This document shows, in pieces, positions 16,187-25,970 of a stretch of DNA of 38,121 bases; positions within the stretch are counted from its first letter, which is position 1, and every line of letters begins with the position of its first letter. The translations under genes and the position numbers were made by a program. The notes under the pieces are model-generated. The model had not been told where the DNA came from. It saw only the letters and a list, made by a program, of their open reading frames with translations, and searched no databases. Source of the stretch: Mammaliicoccus fleurettii (GTDB lineage Bacteria > Bacillota > Bacilli > Staphylococcales > Staphylococcaceae); contig NZ_RXWZ01000155.1 of NCBI RefSeq assembly GCF_003970575.1, forward strand, positions 1 to 38,121, in the 5' to 3' direction.

Positions 16187-17869
16187 TTATTTCAATGTTA
16201 ATGTTTTAGTAGTTTCTTTACCATCTCTAATAAGTTTCAAATCAACTTTTTCACCTATTTTATGATTATTATATAATTCTTTCCTAAATTCAAGATTATT
16301 TTCAATTTTTGTATCATCAATGCCTACAATTACATCATTAAACTTAATCCCAGCTTTATCAGCATTACCATCTTTAGTAACACCCGTTATTGCCATACCT
16401 GATTTATATTTATCAGGTAAAGTTATTTGAGATTTTTCGTTAGAGCTTAATTTAGTATAATTTTGAGCCATTATACCTAGTTCAGGACGTTTAATTTCAC
16501 CGTCTTTTTCTAAAGTATTAATGTAATCAGTTGCTTCGTTTGATGGAATAGCAAATGCCATACCTTCTACATTTGGCATATCAATCTTCAATGATACTAT
16601 ACCAATAAGATTACCTTGTGAATCTAATATTGGTCCACCAGAATTACCTGGATTGACTGCAGCATCTGTTTGAATTGCTTTAATTTCCCAATCATACTCG
16701 TCATCCCCATTAAAATCAACAGGAACTTTTCTATTTAAGCCAGAAACTACGCCAGTAGAAATACTATTTTGGAATTCTGCACCTAGAGGACTACCAATCA
16801 CGATTGCTGTTTCACCTAATATTAAATTATCCGAGTCTTCAAATTTAATAGATTTGAATTTATCATCTTTTTCAATAGGCACACTTAACACTGCTATATC
16901 TGACCATTGATCAGTACCTAAAACTTTACCATCATATTTCTTACCGTTTGCAGTTGTGATAATCGGTTTTTTATCGCTTGAAACAACATGTGCGTTTGTT
17001 ACTATGTATGCTTTATTATCATCAACTTTATAAACGACGCCAGAACCGACGCCGCTATTTTCTTCTTTTTCTTTTTGTGAAGATTCAGTCTTGCTAGATA
17101 TATCAGAATCTTCATGAGAAACACCAACTACTGAATGCTTAGATTTTTCTACTGCTTCCATTACATTTGTAATAGGTTTTTGGAATCCTTTTTGAGATTG
17201 TTGTTCTTCAATAGTCTTTCTACTTTCATTTGGAGGGTTCACATTTTGGAAGATACTCCAAACTAAAATAAAGATTAGTATAATGGCTAAAATAATCGCA
17301 ATTATTGGCCAATGTTTTTCAATTTTAGATAAAATAGTATTCAAAATATTATTTTTATTTTGAGATTTTTCTTCAACCTTTTCATCATGTATTGCACCAA
17401 GTTGCTTATTAGTTTCAAAATCATTGTCTTTAGCAACATGTTTTTTATCTTTATTATGACTTTCATTTCTCACTTTTTTATAATTTATTTCTTGAATATC
17501 TTCTTCATTATCTACATCAACTTTGTCATTATCTAATTCACTTTTATTATCAGCTTTTATATCTTCTTCCGTATGATCTTGTTGTGTAGCAGCTAATCTA
17601 TCATCATCTAAATCAATCGTTGGGTGTGATTTAGATTCTTCTTTTTGCTTTTTAATTTCTTCTTTAGTTAATTTTTCAATACGAGCTTTTTGCATATTTT
17701 CTTTAACACGCAATTCATTTTTCTTCTGTAACTCTAACTCGTTTGCTCTTTTTATCTCATTCTCTTTTCTCTCTTGTTCAATTCTTTTCTCACGTTCTTC
17801 ATTATGAAAAAATTCACGTCGTTGTCTCTTATATTCATTTCTAGGAATGACATGTTTTTTTCGTGACAT
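16187..17869 (-). CDS. HtrA/DegP-like membrane-anchored serine protease
   Basis: This is a surface quality-control protease. The 560-residue protein has a long cytoplasmic region (1-187) rich in Lys/Glu/Arg and probably coiled coil at 15-80, one membrane anchor at 188-207, and an outside trypsin-like domain. The triad is His294 (TNAHVV), Asp324 (SDIAVL) and Ser410 (GNSGGP), and a single PDZ domain follows at about 460-560. The extended charged N-terminus is typical of the staphylococcal HtrA paralogue beside ktrD. GAGGAGGGC precedes the ATG. It is first in an operon with ktrD. Confidence 0.92.
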   Translation of the reverse strand: MSRKKHVIPRNEYKRQRREFFHNEEREKRIEQERKENEIKRANELELQKKNELRVKENMQKARIEKLTKEEIKKQKEESKSHPTIDLDDDRLAATQQDHTEEDIKADNKSELDNDKVDVDNEEDIQEINYKKVRNESHNKDKKHVAKDNDFETNKQLGAIHDEKVEEKSQNKNNILNTILSKIEKHWPIIAIILAIILIFILVWSIFQNVNPPNESRKTIEEQQSQKGFQKPITNVMEAVEKSKHSVVGVSHEDSDISSKTESSQKEKEENSGVGSGVVYKVDDNKAYIVTNAHVVSSDKKPIITTANGKKYDGKVLGTDQWSDIAVLSVPIEKDDKFKSIKFEDSDNLILGETAIVIGSPLGAEFQNSISTGVVSGLNRKVPVDFNGDDEYDWEIKAIQTDAAVNPGNSGGPILDSQGNLIGIVSLKIDMPNVEGMAFAIPSNEATDYINTLEKDGEIKRPELGIMAQNYTKLSSNEKSQITLPDKYKSGMAITGVTKDGNADKAGIKFNDVIVGIDDTKIENNLEFRKELYNNHKIGEKVDLKLIRDGKETTKTLTLK

Positions 17870-18081
17870 TTATTGCCCTCCTCAATCTAAACACTTAATG
17901 TATCTATTATGCCATATAATATTAAAATTATTAACACAAAACCATTGTATTTCTCTACATTATACACCTATTTTTACATATATTTACTAAATAGCTAAAT
18001 AACTTGAAAACTAAAGAAATTACTATCATAAATTGAGAATTAGCTAAGGTTGAAATTTCCTCATTTTTCGAAAAGATGAAA

Positions 18082-18109
18082 GGCTGAGACAAATTAATTG
18101 TCTCAGCCT
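18082..18109. terminator. Terminator of the terC-family gene
   Basis: GGCTGAGACA (18082-18091) pairs with TGTCTCAGCC (18100-18109), 13 bases past the gene's stop. The same core occurs at 25376-25406. The T-rich tail on the leftward strand is short. The rest of 17870-18122 shows only a probable htrA-like promoter (TTAATA, 17 bases, CATAAT, read leftward). Confidence 0.75.
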
Positions 18110-18122
18110 CAAATCATTCTAG

Positions 18123-18944
18123 TTATTCGGTTGTTTTTTTGTTGTTACGGACTGATGTAATCCAGCCGATCACAACTAGCAATAATAATACTGTCCAGAA
18201 TATTGACTGCCACAATACACCATGTGGGAAGTCATGTGGTAATACTTTAATTTCATCATGTGCTAGTACGATTACTAATAATTTGATACCTACCCAACCT
18301 ACGATAGCAAATGCTGCTGCTTCTAGGTTCGGATATTTATTTAATAATTCTACAAAGTATGTTGCTGCAAATCTCATGATGATTACACCAATCATACCAC
18401 CTACGAACATAACACCGAATTGACCGGCATCCATGCCTCCAAAGTCTACACCTAATGCTGGTAGTGTAACTGCTATTGCAAATGCAGCTAACATTGAATC
18501 AATAGCAAATGCTATATCTGCGAATTCTACTTTTAATACTGTCATCCAGAAATTCTTTTTCAACTTATGATGACCTTTGCCATCTGAAGGAAATTCTGAT
18601 TCTGTAAAATCTTCTTGTCCCTCGATATCATCTGCTGTCTTAATTTTTTCGTCTTTATGTTTCTTGAAGTCTATCAAGTTCTTAATAGACATGTAAATTA
18701 AGTATATAGCTCCTGCTGCTTGTATTGGCCAAAAGTTAGCTAAGAAACTAATTAAGAATAATGATATTAAACGGAATACGAAAGCACCTAACAAGCCATA
18801 GAATAATGCTTTTTTCCTTAAATCTTCTGGTAAATGTTTAACCATTACCGCCATTACAACAGCATTATCTGCTGCCAACAATCCTTCTAGAAAAATTAAT
18901 ACGATTAATACCCAACCGTAACTCAAAAATAAACTCGGATCCAT
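18123..18944 (-). CDS. TerC-family membrane protein, probable Mn2+ exporter
   Basis: The 273-residue protein has about seven membrane segments and the TerC hallmarks: LEGLLAADNAVVMAVM near the N-terminus and FADIAFAIDSMLAAFA in the middle, with acidic residues in the membrane. TerC proteins of Bacillus (YkoY/YceF type) export Mn2+ or metallate secreted enzymes. A yybP-ykoY riboswitch in the leader supports a manganese role here. The start is placed at 18944 because it follows the riboswitch terminator and has GGAGAG upstream; a longer in-frame version would begin inside the leader. Confidence 0.9.
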   Translation of the reverse strand: MDPSLFLSYGWVLIVLIFLEGLLAADNAVVMAVMVKHLPEDLRKKALFYGLLGAFVFRLISLFLISFLANFWPIQAAGAIYLIYMSIKNLIDFKKHKDEKIKTADDIEGQEDFTESEFPSDGKGHHKLKKNFWMTVLKVEFADIAFAIDSMLAAFAIAVTLPALGVDFGGMDAGQFGVMFVGGMIGVIIMRFAATYFVELLNKYPNLEAAAFAIVGWVGIKLLVIVLAHDEIKVLPHDFPHGVLWQSIFWTVLLLLVVIGWITSVRNNKKTTE

Positions 18945-18971
18945 CTTATTCACTCTCCATTTTTTTCTAAT

Positions 18972-19112
18972 AAAAAACAAAAGAGACCATGCCTAATTAA
19001 AGGCAAAGGTCTCACTTAACATTTATAGTATGTCCATATTACCGGAAACTTCCGTTTCGTAATGACGATAATATGCTAGAATTTTTAAGTTCTAAAGTTA
19101 CTCCCCTTCGAC
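18972..19112 (-). ncRNA. yybP-ykoY manganese riboswitch with intrinsic terminator
   Basis: Read leftward, the leader has the family's opening AAGGGGAGTAAC (19097-19108). Then come a hairpin, ATCGTCATTACG, a second hairpin with ACGGAAGTTTCCGG, and the closing GAGACCTTTGCC (19002-19013). AAGG and CCTT form the basal P1 helix. The closing strand also forms one arm of a terminator: GAGACC and GCCT pair with AGGC and GGTCTC (18983-19013), followed by a T-run. Mn2+ binding would stabilise P1, block the terminator and let the TerC-family gene be read. Confidence 0.87.
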
Positions 19113-19144
19113 AAAGTCGTAGGTCTATTTAGTTTTATTATATT

Positions 19145-19173
19145 ATTATACAATGTTTTATGAATTATAACAA
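19145..19173 (-). promoter_or_regulatory. Promoter of the riboswitch/terC-family unit
   Basis: Read leftward, TTGTTA (19168-19173) and TATAAT (19145-19150) are 17 bases apart, about 35 bases upstream of the riboswitch. The -35 overlaps the last codons of prfC. Confidence 0.8.
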
Positions 19174-20727
19174 ACTAAATAATTTGATTTCAGGGAATTT
19201 ATCTTCAAACCATCTCGTTGCAAATTCATTTTCAAACAAGAATACATATTGATCAAAGCGATCTTTCACTAAAATTGATCTACTTGAATTCATGTTGTCT
19301 GTTATATCTTTTTCATTTTCAATCCATCTCGCAATTTTCTTACCAACCTGTTCCATTACGACATCAACATTGTATTCATTTTTCATACGATGTTCAAATA
19401 CTTCAAATTGAAGTTGTCCAACTGCTCCTAGAAGAATTTGATTAGTATGAAGCGTCTTATAAAGTTGTATAGCACCTTCTTGAACTAATTGCTCAATACC
19501 TTTATGGAAATGCTTTTGTTTCATTACGTTTTTGGCACTAACTTTCATAAATATTTCAGGTGTAAACTGTGGTAACGTTTCAAAGTGAAATTTTTGATTA
19601 CCTCCAACAAGTGTATCGCCTATTTGATAGTTTCCTGTATCATATAAACCGATAATATCACCACTTACTGCATGATTGACTGTTTGAGTATCATCAGCCA
19701 TAAATGAAGTTGAACGTGTAATCTTTTGCTTTTTCTTATTTCTTTGCAGTGTTACATCCATACCTCTTTCAAACGCACCACTTACAATTCTCATAAATGC
19801 AATTCTGTCTCTATGTCTCGGATCCATGTTTGCTTGTATCTTAAAGATGAATCCTGAGAAGTCTTGATCAAATGGATCAACGACATCTCCTTCTTCAGTT
19901 TTACGTCCACTAGGCATTGGAGCATAATCTACATATGCATTTAAAAAGTTTTGAACACCGAAGTTCGCTAAAGCTGATCCGAAGAATACTGGAGTTAGTT
20001 CTCCTGCTAATAGCATTTCTTCATCAAATTGCTCTCCTACTTCATCAACTAACATTAATTCATCAATTGCTTGTTCAAACTGTGAGTCATTTTTAATTGG
20101 ATGATCTTCTTCTAGTTCATAATCATCATTTAAATGTAATATATTTTCTTCGTCTCTAAATGGTTCAATAGTCTTTTCAGCTCTGTCAATAATGCCGAAA
20201 AAGTTTTGTCCCATACCAACAGGCCAGTTCATTGGATAAGTTTCTATTTCTAATGTCTTTTCAATCTCTTCCAATAATTCAAAAGGCTCTTTACCCATTC
20301 GGTCTAATTTATTTATAAAAGTAAAAATTGGGATACCTCTCATTTTACATACTTTAAATAACTTTAATGTTTGTGGCTCAATACCTTTTGCACAGTCAAT
20401 TACCATAACTGCACTGTCTACTGCCATTAATGTTCTATAAGTATCTTCAGAGAAATCTTCATGCCCTGGTGTATCTAAAATATTAATATTATAGTTGTCA
20501 TAATCAAATTGCATAACTGAACTTGTTACAGAAATACCACGTTCTTGTTCTACTTTCATCCAGTCACTTGTTGCAAACTTCCCAGACTTTTTACCTTTAA
20601 CAGTACCTGCTTGTCTAATAGCACCACCAAAAAGTAATAACTTCTCAGTTAATGTTGTTTTACCGGCATCTGGATGGGATATTATCGCAAATGTCTTTCT
20701 ACTTTCTACTTCTTGTTTTATCGTCAC
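19165..20727 (-). CDS. prfC: Peptide chain release factor 3 (RF3)
   Basis: RF3 is the GTPase that recycles RF1/RF2 from the ribosome after termination. The 520-residue protein is full length. It has P-loop [10 protein letters not shown] (about 17-26), DTPGHEDF and NKLDR, and then the RF3-specific C-terminal domains. The start is GTG at 20727 with AAGGAG nine bases before it. It is the last gene of the leftward murE, YueH-like, prfC run, 13 bases after its neighbour. Confidence 0.96.
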   Translation of the reverse strand: MTIKQEVESRKTFAIISHPDAGKTTLTEKLLLFGGAIRQAGTVKGKKSGKFATSDWMKVEQERGISVTSSVMQFDYDNYNINILDTPGHEDFSEDTYRTLMAVDSAVMVIDCAKGIEPQTLKLFKVCKMRGIPIFTFINKLDRMGKEPFELLEEIEKTLEIETYPMNWPVGMGQNFFGIIDRAEKTIEPFRDEENILHLNDDYELEEDHPIKNDSQFEQAIDELMLVDEVGEQFDEEMLLAGELTPVFFGSALANFGVQNFLNAYVDYAPMPSGRKTEEGDVVDPFDQDFSGFIFKIQANMDPRHRDRIAFMRIVSGAFERGMDVTLQRNKKKQKITRSTSFMADDTQTVNHAVSGDIIGLYDTGNYQIGDTLVGGNQKFHFETLPQFTPEIFMKVSAKNVMKQKHFHKGIEQLVQEGAIQLYKTLHTNQILLGAVGQLQFEVFEHRMKNEYNVDVVMEQVGKKIARWIENEKDITDNMNSSRSILVKDRFDQYVFLFENEFATRWFEDKFPEIKLFSLL

Positions 20728-20740
20728 AATTCATTTCTCC

Positions 20741-20980
20741 TTATAGTTCGGATGTCCATTGGCTAATTCTATTCGCTAATTCATTCGCTTCATCTTCATC
20801 AAGCACATTAAATAAATGCAAGTACAGATGCTCAATTAATGATTCTCCGTATAAATCATAGTCTACTTTTATAGACCAAAACAAATCAGGAATAGATATT
20901 ACAAAATATTCTTCTTTTTTATTTTCATATATATAAACTTTACAATTCAAATTTTGCGAATGACTTTCTCTAATCTTCAC
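20741..20980 (-). CDS. YueH-like small protein
   Basis: The 79-residue protein is acidic, without membrane segments, beginning MKIRESHSQ and ending RISQWTSEL. Length, start, the IYENKKEE block and the [10 protein letters not shown] block look like the YueH family of Firmicutes; the function is unknown. The start is GTG at 20980, chosen because GGAGG lies eight bases upstream inside murE. It overlaps the murE end by 11 bases, so the two are translationally coupled. Confidence 0.72.
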   Translation of the reverse strand: MKIRESHSQNLNCKVYIYENKKEEYFVISIPDLFWSIKVDYDLYGESLIEHLYLHLFNVLDEDEANELANRISQWTSEL

Positions 20981-22454
20981 TTGGCTTTCCTCCATATTTC
21001 TCATAAGCAGCCTCTAGACCTATTAAATCATCTCTATGAGGAACTTTTACATGGCCAGGCATAATTTGATAAGGTTCTCTACCTTTCGATGCTAGTACAA
21101 CTGTATCACCTGGTTCAGATATTTCAATTGCGTGTCTAATACCTTCTGCTCTATCTTCAAATTCTACATAATTATTATGTGTCGCTCCTTTAGCTAATTC
21201 TGCTGTTAACATTTTAGGGTCATCATTTGCAGGATTATCTGGTGTAAATATGACATAATCTGCTCGACAACTTATTTTACCCATTTCTGGTGTTTTTGTT
21301 AAGTCTCTTTCTCCAGCCATTCCAACTAAAAATATAAGTTTTTGTTTTACGAATGGTTTAACAGCATCAATTAATTTATCCATACCATCTGGTGTATGTG
21401 CATAATCTATAATCAAATCAATAGGAAGCTTTCTATCTAACACTTCTAAACGACCTTCAACAGGTGGCATAGTTTGCACAGCCTGAGCAACTTTTGATAA
21501 ATCATAACCTTGCACCCATAAACCTAAAATACTAGCCAATAAGTTAAGTACATTAAATTTACCTAAATAAGGAGAATCGATTTCATATTCACCAAAAGGC
21601 GTTACAAGTGTAAACGCTACTCCACTAATTGATTCTTTAATATTTTTAGCCATAAAATCAGCTTCATTATCAATACCATATGTAAAGATTTCAAATGGTG
21701 TCACTGGTATTAATTCTTTCGTAAATTTATCATCTGCATTGAGTATAACAAATTTATCTTTTCTATAATCTTGTCCTAATTGACTAAATAATAAAGATTT
21801 CGCATGTCCATAAGCTTCCATAGTACCATGAAAATCTAAATGATCTTGCGTTAAATTAGAAAAAATCGCAATATCAAATTCTAAACCTCTTAACCTACCG
21901 ATAACTAAACCATGACTTGAAACTTCAAATGTCATACTTTCACATTCTTCGTTTACTGCTTCTACTATATGTTTTGTTAAAGTTACAGTTTCTGGTGTGG
22001 TATTCACACCTTTTGTAATTTTTTCATTAACTTGAAAACCGTTTGTACCTAAATAAGCACTTCCTTTTCCAAGTCCTCTTGTTAAATGATGAATCATTGT
22101 AGCAATTGTTGTTTTACCATTTGTACCAGTCACACCTATTGTAGTTAATTTTCGACTTGGAAAGTCGTATAAGATATGACTAAAGATACTCGCTACTTTT
22201 AATGTATCTTTGACAACGATTAATAATACATGATCTGGTAGTTCCATGTAATTCTCACTTACAACTACTGTACAACCTTGTTCAACAACGTTTGGTATGA
22301 ATTTATGGCTGTCAACTGTATAACCTTGTGAAGCAACAAAGATTGTACCTTCAAATGCATTTCTAGAATCTGTAGTAATATCTACTACTTCTTGGTCTTC
22401 ATTACCATATATTTTTTTAATTTTAATTTTATTTAATAACGTCTCAACGTTCAT
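20970..22454 (-). CDS. murE: UDP-MurNAc-tripeptide synthetase MurE (L-lysine-adding)
   Basis: MurE adds the third residue of the peptidoglycan stem peptide in the cytoplasm. The 494-residue protein has all Mur ligase domains, with ATP loop [10 protein letters not shown] (about 109-118), SSHG, and the C-terminal signature [10 protein letters not shown]. That signature marks lysine-specific enzymes of staphylococci; diaminopimelate enzymes carry DNPR. The start is ATG at 22454 with AAAGGAG upstream, rather than an upstream in-frame ATG. A TATAAT read leftward at 22486-22491 is a likely -10, with a poor -35. Confidence 0.96.
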   Translation of the reverse strand: MNVETLLNKIKIKKIYGNEDQEVVDITTDSRNAFEGTIFVASQGYTVDSHKFIPNVVEQGCTVVVSENYMELPDHVLLIVVKDTLKVASIFSHILYDFPSRKLTTIGVTGTNGKTTIATMIHHLTRGLGKGSAYLGTNGFQVNEKITKGVNTTPETVTLTKHIVEAVNEECESMTFEVSSHGLVIGRLRGLEFDIAIFSNLTQDHLDFHGTMEAYGHAKSLLFSQLGQDYRKDKFVILNADDKFTKELIPVTPFEIFTYGIDNEADFMAKNIKESISGVAFTLVTPFGEYEIDSPYLGKFNVLNLLASILGLWVQGYDLSKVAQAVQTMPPVEGRLEVLDRKLPIDLIIDYAHTPDGMDKLIDAVKPFVKQKLIFLVGMAGERDLTKTPEMGKISCRADYVIFTPDNPANDDPKMLTAELAKGATHNNYVEFEDRAEGIRHAIEISEPGDTVVLASKGREPYQIMPGHVKVPHRDDLIGLEAAYEKYGGKPSED

Positions 22455-22739
22455 CGTTATTTCTCCTTTATTTTCAATAGGTTTATTATACACTTTATGA
22501 TAATGATTTTATAGCTTTGACTATATGTATAAAGAATTATAAAATAAATGAGTATTTACTCGATATACAAATAGATGATATTATGATGAAAATCCAATTG
22601 ATGAAGAATTACTAAAGAAACATTGAATTAGTTTAAAGATTCTATGTAGTTTTTGTAATAATATGCTATATCTTTTCACAAAAGAAGAAAAATGCGTTAA
22701 ACTATCATAGAATTTAAATACAAATACGGAGTGTGTCTA

Positions 22740-23915
22740 ATGGTTTCTCAAAACAAAAAATTATTGATTATTACTGGTTCTTTCGGTAACGGTCATTTAC
22801 AAGTTACGAATAGTATTGTGAAACAATTTGGTGAAATGAATTTAAATCATTTGACTGTAATAGAACATGATTTATTTTTAGAAGCACACCCTATTATGAC
22901 TTCCATCGCTAAACAATGGTATATAAACAGCTTTAAATATTTTAGAAACATGTATAAATTCTTCTACTATAGTAGACCAGAACAAATTGATAAATGTTTC
23001 TATAAATATTATGGACTAAATAAATTACTTAACTTACTTATAAAAGAAAAGCCCGACTTAATTTTGTTAACTTTTCCGACACCAGTCGTTTCAGTTTTAA
23101 CAGAACAGTTTAATTTAAATATACCTATTGCAACAGTTATAACAGACTACCGTTTACACAAGAACTGGGTTACACCACACTCAAATCGTTATTATGTAGC
23201 TACTAAAGATTTAAAAAATGAAATTCATTCTATTGGTATTGATGAAAAAGACATTAAAGTTACAGGCATTCCGATTTCGAAACAATTTGAAGAACCAATA
23301 GATCGATATCGATGGTTAACTAAACACAAATTAGATCCTGACAAGAAGGTTATATTAATGTCTGCAGGTGCATTTGGTGTATCTACTGGATTTTCTACCA
23401 TGATAAGTAAAATTGATATGTATGCTAAAGATGCACAAGTTGTGATGATTTGTGGTAACAGTAAATCTTTAAAGAATGAATTGATCACGCATTTTAAAGG
23501 TAATAAGAATGTCTTAATACTTGGTTATACTAAACATATGAATGAGTGGATGGCAACTAGTCAACTTATGATTACTAAGCCAGGTGGCATCACGATTTCT
23601 GAAGCATTTTCAAGACATTTACCACTCATATTCTTAAATCCAGCACCAGGTCAAGAATTAGAAAATGCTGATTATTTTGAACAAAAGGGCTATGGAAAAA
23701 TTGCAACCACACCGGAAGAAGCCACTAAAATGGTTATTTCACTTACGAATCAACCTAACAAATTGAAAGAGATGACTAAATTACTAGAAGAGAATTATAT
23801 AAAAAAATCAACAGAAACTATTTGTAACGATTTACTATCATTATTAAGTGACTCACTTTCATATAATGAAGTTTATGGAAAGGTTCCTATGTATGCCAAA
23901 TACTTTATCAGATAA
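22740..23915 (+). CDS. ugtP: Processive diacylglycerol glucosyltransferase UgtP (YpfP)
   Basis: UgtP transfers two glucoses from UDP-glucose to diacylglycerol, giving the glycolipid anchor of lipoteichoic acid. The 391-residue protein has the same length as the S. aureus enzyme. It has the N-terminal MGDG-synthase-type acceptor domain with ITGSFGNGH near residue 10, and a GT28 donor domain with LMSAGAFG and [11 protein letters not shown]. The start is ATG at 22740 because GGAG lies eight bases upstream; GTG at 22731 has no spacing. It overlaps ltaA by 23 bases and diverges from murE. Confidence 0.95.
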   Translation: MVSQNKKLLIITGSFGNGHLQVTNSIVKQFGEMNLNHLTVIEHDLFLEAHPIMTSIAKQWYINSFKYFRNMYKFFYYSRPEQIDKCFYKYYGLNKLLNLLIKEKPDLILLTFPTPVVSVLTEQFNLNIPIATVITDYRLHKNWVTPHSNRYYVATKDLKNEIHSIGIDEKDIKVTGIPISKQFEEPIDRYRWLTKHKLDPDKKVILMSAGAFGVSTGFSTMISKIDMYAKDAQVVMICGNSKSLKNELITHFKGNKNVLILGYTKHMNEWMATSQLMITKPGGITISEAFSRHLPLIFLNPAPGQELENADYFEQKGYGKIATTPEEATKMVISLTNQPNKLKEMTKLLEENYIKKSTETICNDLLSLLSDSLSYNEVYGKVPMYAKYFIR

Positions 23916-25089
23916 ATCATTTTATAAAAAAGATTTTTGGTTAATGCTTATCATATTATTCATGATGGAATTTGCTAGAGGTATGTATATTCTAAGTTAT
24001 TTACCTATTTTACCAACAACCACTGCTAAAGTGACTGTTGGTATTACTTCGTTAGCAATCTCTTTACATTTTATAAGTGACGCATTAACAAACTTTGTTA
24101 TTGGTTTTCTTCTAAAAAGATTCGGTCCAACAGTTATCTTAACTTGTGGATTTTTACTAGCCTTTTCTAGTTTAGCGTTAATTATATTTATACCAACACC
24201 AGTGATATTTATATTAAGTGCAATATTACTTGGTATCGCTGTAAGTCCCATATGGGTCATTATGTTATCAAGTGTAAGTGAATCATCACGAGGCAAACAG
24301 ATGGGCTATGTTTATTTTAGTTGGATAGTCGGTATGCTCTCAGGTATGATCTTTATGAACTTACTATTCAAATTGCATCCGACTCGATTCACATTTATGA
24401 TGGCTGTTTGCGTGTTAGTTGCTTGGATTTTGTTCTATTTTGTTAAAGTTCAATTAACTAACTACGAAAGTAAATCAGTCAAAAAACAATTCAAAGAAAT
24501 TGTTCAAGTAACGAGACGTCATTTACTACTATTCCCAGGAATATTCTTGCAAGGATCTGCAATAGGTATGCTTGTACCAATATTACCTACGTATGCAACA
24601 AAACATATGGGTGTAACTACTTTAGAATATACAATTATACTCATTGTTGGTGGAATTGGTTGTACGATATCAATGCTGTTCTTCTCAAAATTAATGGATA
24701 AGCACTCTAAGACGTTTACGCATATTATAATTTTCGTAGGTTTCTTAGCTTATAGTTCATTTATTTTTGGATTAACCCTATTAACTCAATTATTAATCGT
24801 ACTTTTAATAGCATTGCTTATAGGTACAATATACGGCTTACTCTTACCAGCTTGGAACACTTTTATGGCAGGACATATTCATAGTAAAGTTCAAGAAGAA
24901 ACATGGGGCGTATTCAATAGTGTTCAAGGTTTCGGTACAATGATTGGGCCTCTTATAGGTGGCTTAATATCAGAAGTATTTAGAGATGTCTATTATACAA
25001 TTTATGCATCTAGTTTAATGTTTTTATTCTTAGCATTATTCTATGGGACTTACTTTGCTTTGAATTACAAAAAGAAAAAATCAATATAA
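23893..25089 (+). CDS. ltaA: Glycolipid flippase LtaA (MFS)
   Basis: LtaA moves the diglucosyl-diacylglycerol made by UgtP across the membrane for lipoteichoic acid assembly. The 398-residue MFS protein has about 12 membrane segments, with [11 protein letters not shown] in the first and [22 protein letters not shown] and [11 protein letters not shown] later, all close to S. aureus LtaA. The start is placed at 23893, within the ugtP 3' end, with GGAAAGG nine bases upstream. The overlap implies coupling of anchor synthesis to export. Confidence 0.93.
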   Translation: MPNTLSDKSFYKKDFWLMLIILFMMEFARGMYILSYLPILPTTTAKVTVGITSLAISLHFISDALTNFVIGFLLKRFGPTVILTCGFLLAFSSLALIIFIPTPVIFILSAILLGIAVSPIWVIMLSSVSESSRGKQMGYVYFSWIVGMLSGMIFMNLLFKLHPTRFTFMMAVCVLVAWILFYFVKVQLTNYESKSVKKQFKEIVQVTRRHLLLFPGIFLQGSAIGMLVPILPTYATKHMGVTTLEYTIILIVGGIGCTISMLFFSKLMDKHSKTFTHIIIFVGFLAYSSFIFGLTLLTQLLIVLLIALLIGTIYGLLLPAWNTFMAGHIHSKVQEETWGVFNSVQGFGTMIGPLIGGLISEVFRDVYYTIYASSLMFLFLALFYGTYFALNYKKKKSI

Positions 25090-25115
25090 CAGGAACATAT
25101 TTCCTAACTCAAAAT

Positions 25116-25170
25116 AAATAAGCATATCACTTAACTGATTTTTAAAGTTTACAGTGATATGCTTATTTTT
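25116..25170 (+). terminator. Rho-independent terminator of ltaA
   Basis: AAATAAGCATATCACT (25116-25131) pairs with AGTGATATGCTTATTT from 25153, followed by T-run. It is nearly the same sequence as the menA terminator. Confidence 0.87.
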
Positions 25171-25203
25171 TAAATCATTACTAATAATTATTTTTATAAC
25201 AAT

Positions 25204-25232
25204 CTTACGATTTTGTATGTGCATGCTAGCCT
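25204..25232. repeat. Half copy of the B hairpin element
   Basis: CTTACGATTTTGT (25204-25216), GTGCATGC and AGCCT repeat the left half of B1/B2, then the similarity stops and full copy B2 follows. It looks like a partial tandem duplication or a truncated element. Confidence 0.7.
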
Positions 25233-25250
25233 ATTTTTTTATAAAATCTT

Positions 25251-25346
25251 ACGATTTTGTTCGTGCATGCTTGCCTAGGGGTATGGCTCAAGCCTGTAGT
25301 CTCTCACACATACTTTTCCCTCAGGCGTTAGCACTTACAAAATCGT
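25251..25346. repeat. Dispersed hairpin element, copy B2
   Basis: ACGATTTTGT (25251-25260) and ACAAAATCGT (25337-25346) bound the same stem-loop as B1, with few differences. The conserved GCCTGTAGTCT is in the loop. Confidence 0.8.
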
Positions 25347-25375
25347 TAACAATATCTATTTTAATACAATGCTAA

Positions 25376-25406
25376 GAGGCTGAGACAAATTAATTGTCTC
25401 AGCCTC
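25376..25406. terminator. CAAATTAATTG-type terminator hairpin
   Basis: GAGGCTGAGACAA (25376-25388) pairs perfectly with TTGTCTCAGCCTC (25394-25406). The core is identical to that at 18082-18109. It is a backup terminator downstream of ltaA, without a long T-run. Confidence 0.7.
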
Positions 25407-25419
25407 TTAGTTATAGAAC

Positions 25420-25499
25420 AGCTATATTTACACAAGTCTATAGAAGTGTAAGCATGAGTAGCTTTATTTACACTAGTCGGAAGTAGTGTGAATGATTTT
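25420..25499. repeat. Two-copy imperfect 40-bp direct repeat
   Basis: The segments at 25420-25459 and 25460-25499 align end to end. Both begin AGCT-TATTTACAC and carry an ACAC...GTGT inverted repeat. Similarity is partial in the last third. Confidence 0.5.
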
Positions 25500-25507
25500 A
25501 AAAAAAT

Positions 25508-25547
25508 AAGAGCAGAAATTCAATTTTAATAATGAATTTCTGCTCTT
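25508..25547. terminator. Strong bidirectional terminator hairpin
   Basis: AAGAGCAGAAATTCA (25508-25522) pairs perfectly with TGAATTTCTGCTCTT (25533-25547), with A-run before and T-run after. No gene ends nearby; it stands between the two 40-bp repeat blocks. Confidence 0.8.
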
Positions 25548-25570
25548 TTTAAAGTTTTAGGATATTTATG

Positions 25571-25900
25571 TCTTAAGCTCTAATTTGTAATCAAATCTAC
25601 TTTTATGGTTACTCTTATCAGCAATTTTACTTAGTACTGCTTTTAACACTACTCTTATCAGCAATTTTACTTAGTACTGCTTTTAACACTACTCTTATCA
25701 ACAATTTTACCTAGAACTGCTTTCAACACTACTCTTATAAGCAGTTTTGCCTAATACTGCTTTTAACACTACTCTTATCAGCAGTTTTGCCTAGTACTGC
25801 TTTTAACACTACTCTTATCAGCAGTTTTGCCTAGAACTACTTTTAACACTACCCTTATCAGCAGTTTTGTCTAGTATTGCTTTTAACACTACACTTATAT
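25571..25900. repeat. Tandem array of a 40-bp unit (7 copies plus edges)
   Basis: Seven units of exactly 40 bp occupy 25611-25890. Each begins ACTCTTATCAGCA and ends GCTTTTAACACT with small variation, and units 1 and 2 are identical. A much decayed unit precedes (25571-25610) and ten bases of another follow (25891-25900). Later units contain AGCAGT...ACTGCT as a small inverted repeat. The period is not a multiple of three and no frame stays open, so it is not coding. There are no spacers, so it is not a CRISPR array. Confidence 0.92.
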
Positions 25901-25927
25901 GCCCGCGGAAAGCATGCATAAAAAATT
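25898..25927 (-). repeat. Half copy of the A hairpin element, inverted
   Basis: TATGCCCGCGGAAAGCATGC (25898-25917) and the following bases match the reverse complement of the left half of A1. As at A1, a terminator-like hairpin adjoins it. The 3' half of the element is missing, and the 40-bp array begins at the break. Confidence 0.7.
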
Positions 25928-25953
25928 GCCAACAAAGTTTGAGCTTTGTTGGC
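25928..25953 (-). terminator. Terminator of the 2H phosphoesterase gene
   Basis: GCCAACAAAG (25928-25937) pairs perfectly with CTTTGTTGGC (25944-25953). Read leftward it is followed by AATTTTTTAT, and it lies 18 bases past the gene's stop. Confidence 0.85.
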
Positions 25954-25970
25954 ATTTTGAAAACATGAAA

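Larger units (their letters stand above)
25090..25970. other. Gene-free 0.9-kb repeat-rich interval
   Basis: This stretch lies between converging ltaA and the 2H phosphoesterase gene. From left to right it holds a small AGGAA/TTCCT dyad, the ltaA terminator, a half copy and then a full copy of the B hairpin element, and a CAAATTAATTG-type terminator. Then come a two-copy 40-bp repeat, another strong terminator, a seven-copy 40-bp array, a half A element, and the phosphoesterase terminator. No open frame here has a credible ribosome-binding site or homology. Confidence 0.8.

Noticed and set aside
22500-22516. Fur box near murE (TGATAATGATT...)
   Set aside because: About 12 of 15 positions match in very AT-rich DNA, and control of murE by iron is not expected; a similar weak match at 13216 before the kinase gene was dropped for the same reason.
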